Source of the DNA: Eutreptiella sp. 'Long Island Sound 2002'
Lineage: Eukaryota > Euglenozoa > Euglenophyceae > Eutreptiales > Eutreptiaceae
Reading direction: 5' to 3'
Length of the DNA: 64,000 bases
Assembly: GCA_964036045.1 (NCBI GenBank)
Contig: OZ038378.1
Span: forward strand, 162,138,576-162,202,575
The notes beneath the pieces are model-generated. The model had not been told where the DNA came from, did not search any database, and worked only from the letters and a program-made list of their open reading frames with translations. The position numbers and the translations under genes are program-made. Shown here in pieces: positions 56,261 to 64,000 of the stretch; position 1 is the first letter of the stretch; each line of letters begins with the position of its first letter.

Positions 56261-58241
56261 TCACCAAAAACAGGCTGAGTTGTAACGCCCCCTCCGAAAT
56301 GGCTTCTTGGGAGACTTGACAACAATGGACGGGGGAGACCCCGAGGGCATCGCGCATTGGAGAGACCCCGAGGGCATCACGCATTGGAAGGGGAGGGGGG
56401 CGGGGGCGGCAGGGGTCCAAGCGGGGAGGGGAGGCAGTGGATGGATGGATGATATGAGCATGGCGCGCGGGGGGGGGGGGGGTGCGCTTCCCGGGACCCA
56501 GGGAGTAAAGCTCTGGCCGCTCATCGCCGCAACCGGGTGGCAGGGGGAGGGGTCCACGGGGGCGGGGGGCTCCATCTCCAACATGAACCAGGGGAACAAG
56601 GCTTGCTGCGAACACCAATGCAAGCACACACCCCATTGCCACCACTCCCTGACCCCCGTTTTGTGGCCCCTTTTTTGGAACAAAAAGTGTTATCCCGAGG
56701 ACGACGGTTGCCAAATTCAACCTTTTTTCAGCAAAGCCGTGCTCAAGGCAACCAATTCGCATTGTGTAATTTTACAATCGGATTTGCCAGCATTGTCCCC
56801 TCGAAATAGCCGTTTTTCTAGAGTGTTGGGTGGTTTCAGGCCAAACAAGCTTCAGCATAGGAGACATAAGACGAAAGTGCTACTGTACATCATCTCCTTG
56901 ATGTGGCCATATCACGAGGTCTTCAAGACTCCCCGCAGCCCCTCAAGCTGGGATTGTTGTCGCACAGGTTCACTGTTCCTTATGGTCCGGCGTGTTTTGT
57001 CGCGGCCAGGCAGCCGCTGCATACTACTCAACAAGGTAACCAAATGCTATCTTGATGTGGATATCCCAGACGGCGCACCTCTGTAGCGTCCATGACAGAA
57101 GCTACTGCAGCACCTTTGTGTGAGGACGCTGTTACGGCTGTTTGCCATGCGGACACACGCTTGGGGTTCGAATTCAGCACCTTCCTGCTGCACTCAATGC
57201 ACTGATGCAGGGGTCACATAGCTCGGCGTGGCGTCAATATGTGCGTCTCCGCTGCCGGACTGAGCAAGAGGGGGGTAGCAAAAGGCGGTGATAAACTCCC
57301 CGCACAAAAGGGCAGGGGGGACCCCCCTAAGGCGAGCAAAGCAGACAGCACTCGGCGAAGCAACTCTTTCCCTGATAGCAGTCAGAGCAGAAGACGTGTG
57401 CCGGCCGGTTCACCGGGGTATCTGCCACTGGTTCGAATTTTCATAGGGAAACTGTCCGCATACCAGGGGGGGGGGGGGACAAGTTTGCCGGGGGACAGTT
57501 TCAGAACAGGATAATTTCGGAAGGGGGGGGGGTTTCGCCACCTCCAGGAATCCTGAAGCTTGCTGTTATTTCCTAACGGGCTCTGGATGGTTCCTCTTAT
57601 TTCCTGGGCACTTTCAAAATCCTGGGCAACACAGCATTCCAATGCATTCCAGTCACACAAGCACCGCATGTTGCAAACAACGACATCTTTGAACCTTCCC
57701 TCCGCCTGGTACACTGCTGCACATTTCTGAATTAACAGTGCTCACCTCCGTCTGAATTTGGTGTGAAGTTGTTGGTCACCCGTCACGAAAAGTTCGCCTG
57801 GGGGGAGGAATTTTGCCACTTTTCTTGACGGCGAAATTCTCCCCTCCCGAAATTTTCCCTTCCCCTGTACGCTTGTCTCAAGCATGAACGAACAACGACT
57901 GGGGTATTGCGCCTGCTGTTTTCGCCGTTGCTGTGCCCGATGGGCTCCTGCGGCTCTGGATGGGCTCCTGCTGTTCCGGTTGAGCTGCTGCTGTTCTGCT
58001 TGCGCTGCCAACCGACCTCAGAGTCCCGTCCATCTCTTATCCAGCACATCAGCGAGAGCTTTTCTTGCTGGGCGATCCGCGGTTCTCCAAACGGTGCGCC
58101 AAAGCCGCCGCACCAGCGAGGGAGGGTTCCGGGCTCTGCGCATCCCCCCAAAAGTGCACCCTCGCACTCAATTGGTGGGAGGGCGTTGGGGGTGGCACTA
58201 CGCAAGCCCAGCCTCCCAGGCACTGAAGGTGTGCGACCGGG

Positions 58242-59528
58242 TCACGCGACGTAGTGGCAAATCGGGGGCGCGCTGGAGCTGCCGTCGGGCGCGCAGCACA
58301 CGACGGTGCCATCGAGCGTGAGGTGGAAGTGGCCCTGGCCCTTCTCGACCACGGCCTCCAGCCTCTTGGCCCGGGTCAGTCCCAGCATGGGCTTGCGGAG
58401 CACGTTCACGAGCCTGACATAGGCCTGCCTGGGCGCCTTAACCCGCTCGTAGTCCGCCGCATGCTCCTGCCTCCACGCCTCCCAGAGGCCCTTTGCGGGG
58501 CCGGGGTCCGGGGGGGTCGTGCGCGCGTCGTGAACCGAGCAGGTGGTACGAAACCGGCTCCATGTCGTCTTGGAGGGCGTGAGGTAGTGCAGTGTGTAGC
58601 CCTCCTCCAGCTCCAGTTCCGAGACGGTCAGGCCCAGCTTCTTGAAGGGCACCGCGGCCGCAGAGGAGTCCTCGCCGTACTGCACCACGACCCACGTGGG
58701 CTGCTGCTCGGCCCTGTACCACTCGTCCCGCACCTCCTCGGGCACCCCCTCCGCCAGCATCTCGTGCTGCTTGTCAGCAACGAACCGGGTCCACACGTCC
58801 TCGAGGGTGTCAGTCCTGCTGACGTCGACCGAATGGAACCCCCGGAGGTAGACTGTGACTGTGAGGTCTGGGGCCGCGGTGGGCACTTGCCGGGCCCGGG
58901 CCCTTGCCTCGCGCGCGCGTTCCTCCGCATCGAGCGCTTGCTGCCGGGCCTTGTCTTGCAGGTGCAGGTGTTGCCTGCCGAGCTTGCGCGGGTAGTCCCG
59001 GTCCAGCATTGTCCGCACTTTCGTACGGATGCTGAGCACTTTTCTGCGGACCGCGCCCATTCTCCTGTATCGCAACTGTCCCACCGCCCGTTGGGCCGCG
59101 TTCCCCGTTCCGTCTGGGCCATAAGCGGCGACGCAGATTCCCCACTCCTGCAAGTACTCCGCGAAGGCGGCCCGGGGCACAGCGGCGGCGTCGGCATAGC
59201 CCGTCATCTCCTCCATGACTCTCGACACATCATACCTCCACCCGTCTTTCATATGTCTCGTGTCACCCCTGGGGCCCACAAGGGCCTTGAGCCAGTTGTC
59301 CAGATCAGCCCGTGAGATGCTGCCATGGCCCTTGCTGTCAACGAGTTCAGCAATGATCTCTGGTGTGGCCATGTAGAAGTCCACTGTCATGTATCGGGCC
59401 CCCCTCGAACAGCAGCAGTAGAAAGCCACAGCACCCGAAGCACCCAACAGCACAAGGGCCGGAACAATAAGCCATTCCCCGGGTGCAGCCATTGCATTAT
59501 GCCATGCTGGCAACAGCTGAGACCACAT
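58242..59528 (-). CDS. Membrane-anchored protein with degenerate EF-hands, copy 2
   Basis: Identical in translation to the 428-aa product at 39124-40410: N-terminal membrane helix, degenerate EF-hand loop DSKGHGSISRADL, basic helix and beta-grasp-like part. The only nearby substitution (59622) is upstream of the chosen ATG. If both copies are real the gene is present in two intact doses. Confidence 0.7.
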   Translation of the reverse strand: MWSQLLPAWHNAMAAPGEWLIVPALVLLGASGAVAFYCCCSRGARYMTVDFYMATPEIIAELVDSKGHGSISRADLDNWLKALVGPRGDTRHMKDGWRYDVSRVMEEMTGYADAAAVPRAAFAEYLQEWGICVAAYGPDGTGNAAQRAVGQLRYRRMGAVRRKVLSIRTKVRTMLDRDYPRKLGRQHLHLQDKARQQALDAEERAREARARARQVPTAAPDLTVTVYLRGFHSVDVSRTDTLEDVWTRFVADKQHEMLAEGVPEEVRDEWYRAEQQPTWVVVQYGEDSSAAAVPFKKLGLTVSELELEEGYTLHYLTPSKTTWSRFRTTCSVHDARTTPPDPGPAKGLWEAWRQEHAADYERVKAPRQAYVRLVNVLRKPMLGLTRAKRLEAVVEKGQGHFHLTLDGTVVCCAPDGSSSAPPICHYVA

Positions 59529-59677
59529 TCTGAAATGAGCTGCAGCAGCATGTGGAGGAACCGGTTGGTTAGGTTCTGGGCACATGACACAAGCATAGCA
59601 AAGCCCCTGGTGTGTCTCTTCGAATCCCAAATCCAAAATCCCAGAGCAGAGGACAGGAAGGGGTAGTGTAGGGTGGA

Positions 59678-59830
59678 CAGATGGCAGAGAGAAGGAGGAG
59701 AGAAGGGGCAAGAAAGAAAGGCAGAGGGGAGGCAGAAGAGAGAAGGAGGGAAGAGAACATAGGAGGAGGGTACAGCAGGCGAGGGGCAGAAGAAGGAAAG
59801 AGAAGGATGAGAAGGAAGGGGAAGGCGCAC
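59678..59830. repeat. Polypurine tract, copy 2
   Basis: Same as 40560-40712. Confidence 0.8.
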
Positions 59831-60339
59831 CATTGCATGTGCAACAGAACAAACAACTGGACAAACACAGTCAGAATCCTAAACTTAAGTTTACATCCAT
59901 AAACTGAGGTTCTTTGTCTGGTACTGTGAGAGACTGCCTCTCACACGGACCAGAAGGTCAGATGTATGATCTGAGAAATCTCATAGTTGGCCAAGTGCTG
60001 AGAAGTTGAGGGGCTAGGGTGCATAGGTGCCGATATCTTTTGCTGGAAAAACAAACCTTCAATTCCTTTGTCTTATTGGAACTACAATTTGTAATGCCTC
60101 GTGCACACAAGAATGCATTAGAATGTCCGACAGCCATACCAAGATTCCCCCCGCTTTGGGCCCTGGGGGGATGTTTGCCCGGCGCGCTACCTTTGCATTA
60201 AGTATCTTGGCTCTAGCCCCAATTTTATCCTCACCCAGGGAAGTCCCCGAAGTAGACGGCACCGGACCGCAAACCTTCCATGCAAAGCACGTTGCATAAG
60301 CGGAAATGCGAGAATTCAACAACACAAAATGTCACCCAG

Positions 60340-60364
60340 AATGTCCTTAATGAATAATATTATT
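60340..60364. repeat. 25-bp direct repeat, left end of cassette, copy 2
   Basis: Equivalent of 41222-41246. Its partner in this copy is at 61909-61933. Confidence 0.75.
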
Positions 60365-60752
60365 TTTTTTTCTTCCGACACTGGTGAGTTCGGCCATCAA
60401 GGCAGACAGTGTACTTAGGCAGCAACGGCCTAGAGGTATGTACAGTAAAGTCAGCTTAACCAATGGGTGGGATGCGGGTAAGGCAGTTCTCCACAGAGGG
60501 AGAGCCCAATGGGGGCGCAGGACCTGTATGTACTGTACACTCCATGCAGGTGGTGGGGCCTGCCACGACCACAGAGGGTCAACACCTAGAAACTGTGGAG
60601 TTGTGACTAGATCAAAAACTAAGATCAAAGAGTGACTAACAGTCGGGAACTATAGGGAGCCCTTAGTGCAGAATCGAAAAACTCATACACTGGGGTGGAA
60701 AGTGGTTGCAGGGGTGTACCCCTCAATGCAGAGCCGATACACTGGGGCGGCA

Positions 60753-61439
60753 TCAGAAGTGGATCTCCCGAATAGGGGACCCAGTGAGTTGAGTGAAGGG
60801 GAGGTCAACGCCGTCTCTATCGGGTGACCCCGTAAGCTGGACAGCAGCCGGACTAGGGGGGTGGAAGCATCGCCGTTTACAGACACGGACATCGGGGGAC
60901 AGCGGGCGCCGACGCTTTAACTGTAGAACGCGCAGGGCCGCCAACTCGCTCTCCAGATATTGGCCCTTCTCTCGCCAGGCTACCTCCTGCCAGTGTTCCG
61001 TGACTGTGACCCAGTCGCCCCACTGACGCGCCAAGAGGCGCCCAGTGCTGAGGCCGACGTACTGGGAGTGTAGCCGTCGCTTCAGGGCAACTGACGATTC
61101 GTATGCCTCCTTGTGATGGGAGTGAACCAGTTCCGCATATGAGGATCGGATAGACCGGGATGTGCTGGAGAAAGCTGCCCTGTATAAGCGTTCAACCTCC
61201 CCCATGCACGTATGGAGCCACTGCTCGTGGGCCCTCATGCGGTAGGCCATCATGGAGGCCCATGTCATGTATTTCTGATGGGACATGGATGCATGGTGCA
61301 GAGTGGCACCCCCGATGGTGCGTGTCTGACGCTGATATACCCCCATGAGGGCGGTGGCCAGTTTGAGTGTAGGTAGGTAGGAGAGGGTGTAATTATGATA
61401 TGTGAGCAGGGCCCGAGCCATGCTCATCTTGGCATGCAT
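60753..61439 (-). CDS. Unrecognised 228-aa helical ORF, copy 2
   Basis: Same as 41635-42321 except Thr for Ile near the C-terminus, caused by the difference at 60784. The preceding basic exon candidate is at 61473-61898, where the difference at 61476 is silent. Confidence 0.5.
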   Translation of the reverse strand: MHAKMSMARALLTYHNYTLSYLPTLKLATALMGVYQRQTRTIGGATLHHASMSHQKYMTWASMMAYRMRAHEQWLHTCMGEVERLYRAAFSSTSRSIRSSYAELVHSHHKEAYESSVALKRRLHSQYVGLSTGRLLARQWGDWVTVTEHWQEVAWREKGQYLESELAALRVLQLKRRRPLSPDVRVCKRRCFHPPSPAAVQLTGSPDRDGVDLPFTQLTGSPIREIHF

Positions 61440-61472
61440 GGCACCCTGGAAGCAAGACGTGCGGAACAGGTA

Positions 61473-61898
61473 TCAGGCTGACAGCAACGGAGCCCTCCAC
61501 GCCGAGACCATTGCGCGCAACCAGACGGTGGTCTTGCAGGCCATATGAAGTAGAAGTGTGTAGGATCTGTAGTGCGCCTGTAGTTCACGGCGTATGTCTC
61601 TCCAGAGGGTCTGTAACTGAGCCACGGACCTCATGAGGAAAATTTCCCCCGGGAGGCCCCGACGGACCAAGGGAGGCCGGCGGGGGCCTAGATTTGAGGG
61701 GGTAGACGGGTTTGACACATAGTCGTGGACCGTGGCCTGAAGCGGCGGACTCAGAGAGGAGAGGAGACGGAGGAGCGTACAGGCCGTGCTGTTAGAGTAG
61801 GGTTGCTGCAGGATGTATGACGCACGGGTGTCAGGGGACGACCGCGGTCGCTTGGGACCGCGCTTGTTGCGCCCTCCCTCCCGTGGTTTGTAGTGTAC
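61473..61898 (-). CDS. Basic N-terminal exon candidate of the cassette, copy 2
   Basis: Same as 42355-42780: Arg/Lys-rich start (KRGPKRPRS), no ATG near the beginning, stop at 61473. Confidence 0.4.
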   Translation of the reverse strand, partial: VHYKPREGGRNKRGPKRPRSSPDTRASYILQQPYSNSTACTLLRLLSSLSPPLQATVHDYVSNPSTPSNLGPRRPPLVRRGLPGEIFLMRSVAQLQTLWRDIRRELQAHYRSYTLLLHMACKTTVWLRAMVSAWRAPLLSA

Positions 61899-61915
61899 CT
61901 GCGCCCGTAATGTCC

Positions 61916-62155
61916 TTAATAAATAATATTATTCCCACAAGTGTGGGTCTCAATACATTCACAACAATAGTGTTCCTTACACTCACCACAAACTGTGATG
62001 GTGGAGCGATTGTGACAACACAAGGCACACACTTTTGCCTCATCCTCTCCCTCATCTTGCGCGGCGGCTGAGTTGCTCTTGTCCGTCCAAACATGAGGCG
62101 GAACATGGTTCCATGTTCCCAGAAGCGCACGGCGTACGTACTTCGGCTTCCTTTG
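61916..62155 (-). CDS. piggyBac-like C-terminal zinc finger, copy 2
   Basis: Same frame and Cys/His spacing as 42798-43037; stop inside the 25-bp repeat. Confidence 0.45.
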   Translation of the reverse strand, partial: QRKPKYVRRALLGTWNHVPPHVWTDKSNSAAAQDEGEDEAKVCALCCHNRSTITVCGECKEHYCCECIETHTCGNNIIY

Positions 62156-62409
62156 TCACTCAGTAGTGGCTGCTTAACCCCTATCGTCTCGGGGGCCACA
62201 TGCGGGCGGAAATGGCTCATCACCCCTGCCTTCTCGGGGGTCCCCACATGGGGACAAAATCAGAATTGGCTACCCCACACCTGCCTTCTCGGGGGTCCCC
62301 AATAGAAGGGGACAAAATCAGAAGTGGCTACAGCAACCCTGCCTTCTCAGGGGCCCAGACATGGGCGGATTGGCTACTTAATCCTTGCCTCATATACGGC
62401 ACGAAGTCG

Positions 62410-62438
62410 CCCCCCCGTACCTCGGAGGTACGGGGGGG
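62410..62438. repeat. 13-bp inverted repeat and poly-G runs, copy 2
   Basis: Same arms as 43292-43320, but the following G run is two longer and a later one (after TACGGGC) one longer than in copy 1. These are the only length differences found between the two large copies. Confidence 0.85.
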
Positions 62439-63017
62439 GGGGGGTACCGGGGGGGGAGGGGTACGGGGGGGAGATATAGGGGGGGTACGGGCGGGGGGGG
62501 GGGGATACGGGGGGGGATGTACGGCCATGAGGCAACGGAAACTGGGCTCGCATACGCCCCCGTGTCACAGGCGCATGGTCATAACCACATTGTTCAGTGG
62601 GATGTACGGGGGGGGGGGGGGTCACGGGGGGGTTTGGCGGTTCTCACACAAGGCGGCACACACAGCAGGCGGTACACACACAAGGCGGTGCACACAAAAG
62701 GCGGTCTGTAGCCACCGCAGGAGTCTTGTTATTTAAGGGGCCATGGGCAACGCGGTACATAGGGGGAATCTTTGCACTGCGCGCGCACTGCACGCGCACT
62801 ACGCGCTACTTTTAGACTATGTTCCCCCCGAAGAGCCCCCAAGCAAACCCCTTGGAAACGCCCTTAGAATTAGGTGACCCAAACTGCCCCAGCTCAAGAA
62901 AGTTGAAAACTACCTTCCCTTCACATAACACACATCATGCACAACTGGAAAGGCCATGAACAGCGCATTGGTCGCCACCCTCAAGAACACACAACTGTCT
63001 TCCTGTTCCATTGTCAA

Positions 63018-63198
63018 CTAAGTACACATGGACTCCATCTTGCATTGGCGATTCACCACCCGTAGTGCATCTTGGTAGTACTCCAAGTGGATGAGCCCAT
63101 CTCCCGCCATCCCAACCACCGTGGCAGGAACTCGCACGCCGTTGGAGCGGGTGTAGAACACCCGATCGCCAAGACTCAAATCCATGAAGAAAGTGCGT
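63018..63198 (-). CDS. SH3/Tudor-like terminal exon, copy 2
   Basis: Identical translation to 43897-44077 (LSLGDRVFYTRSNGVRVPAT), with the same acceptor. Confidence 0.45.
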
Positions 63199-63460
63199 CT
63201 AAGAAAGGAGGAGGGGGGTATGAAGTCCTGTAGCATATGTGCAAGCACGATAGATCAATGTGTGCACACGAGCATTGCGCCTTGCCATGCCTTGACACAA
63301 CCATGCTACGCCTTGCCATGCCTTGACCCAAACGTGCTACGCCTTGCATAACCTTTGCTAGGGGTCACCATGATGCCCCTAGTATCTCAAAGTATGGGTC
63401 TCCAGTACGGCCAGGCGCCCAAATAGTTGCACTGCGCGCGCACTGCGCTTGAGGCTCCCC

Positions 63461-64000
63461 CATATAGAAGGCGGTACACACACAAGGCGGTGCACACAAT
63501 AGGCGGCCTGTAGCCACCGCAGGAGTCTTGTTATTGAAGGGGCCACATGCAAGGCGGTACACACAAAAGGCGGTGCACACAAAAGGCGGCCTGTGGCCAC
63601 CGCAGGAGTCTTGTTATTTAAGGGGCCACAGGCAAGGCGGTACACACAAAAGGCGGTACACACACAAGGCGGTGCACACAAAAGGCGGCCTGTAGCCACC
63701 GCAGGAGTCTTGCTATTTAAGGGGCCACAGGCAAGGCGGTACACACAAAAGGCGGTACACACACAAGGTGGTGCACACAAAAGGCGGCCTGTAGCCACCG
63801 CAGGAGTCTTGTTATTGAAGGGGCCACAGGCAAGCCGGTACACACAGAAGGCGGTACACACACAAGGCGGTGCACACAAAAGGCGGTGTGTAGCCACTGC
63901 AGGAGTCTTGTTATTTAAGGGGCCACACGCAAGGTGGTACACACAGAAGGCGGTACACAGAAGAGGCGGTCTGTAGCCACCGCAGGAGTCTTGTAATCTA
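63461..64000. repeat. 99/83-bp tandem array, copy 2
   Basis: Same unit order and spacing (83, 99, 99, 99, 83) as 44340-44879; it runs off the window end. Confidence 0.93.

Larger units (their letters stand above)
54235..64000. repeat. Large near-identical repeat, copy 2 (runs off the window)
   Basis: Matches 35117-44879 base for base except six substitutions I noted (55772, 56234, 59622, 60784, 61476, 62657) and three extra G in poly-G runs. At all six sites copy 2 has G:C and copy 1 has A:T. The repeat has not ended at base 64000. Confidence 0.95.

Overview
This is a window of a repeat-rich eukaryotic nuclear genome. The evidence is spliceosomal GT-AG introns in two recognisable genes, a eukaryote-only co-chaperone (Hip/ST13), an ER-targeted ankyrin-like protein, long satellites and degenerate retroelement and transposon scraps. 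There is no operon structure. The Hip protein has the plant/algal style with GGMP-rich repeats, so a green alga or a related protist is my best guess. The species cannot be fixed from the sequence alone.

Layout. 1-15698 is one uninterrupted satellite of a 62-bp unit (about 250 copies) with nested block duplications of 34, 29, 16 and 17 units. 15699-21857 is mostly unrecognised sequence with two minisatellites and two weak ORFs. 21858-25307 (+) is a four-exon gene for a small secreted or ER-luminal ankyrin-like acidic protein; its second intron carries a 26-bp minisatellite of about 1 kb. 25308-31315 is AT-rich, with one possible minus-strand exon and a long (GA)n tract. 31316-33801 (-) is a complete two-exon Hip/ST13 gene of 443 codons. 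From 35117 a block of at least 9.76 kb is repeated almost perfectly at 54235 and still matches when the window ends. The second copy begins where the intervening DNA ends, so the simplest reading is a tandem duplication of 19.1 kb of which 1.5 copies are visible.

The duplicated block holds an RNase H tail, a GC-rich single-exon membrane-anchored protein with degenerate EF-hands, a two-ORF cassette bounded by a 25-bp direct repeat, a cysteine/histidine zinc motif that resembles the C-terminal finger of piggyBac-type transposases, an SH3/Tudor-like terminal exon, poly-G tracts and a 99/83-bp tandem array. Between the two copies (44880-54234) lie degenerate repeats and two paralogous minus-strand gene ends that share the same C-terminus and 3' region but have different N-terminal halves. 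One of them (52623-53682) encodes an 11/13-residue-repeat coiled coil joined by a phase-matched intron to an upstream exon.

The genes do not form a pathway. The main stories are chaperone biology (Hip), a secretory-pathway ankyrin protein, and repeat-driven genome remodelling: satellite block amplification, a very young large duplication whose differences are all transitions in one direction, and an ankyrin-bearing segment flanked by a 6-bp repeat that is present in one paralogous 3' region and absent in the other.
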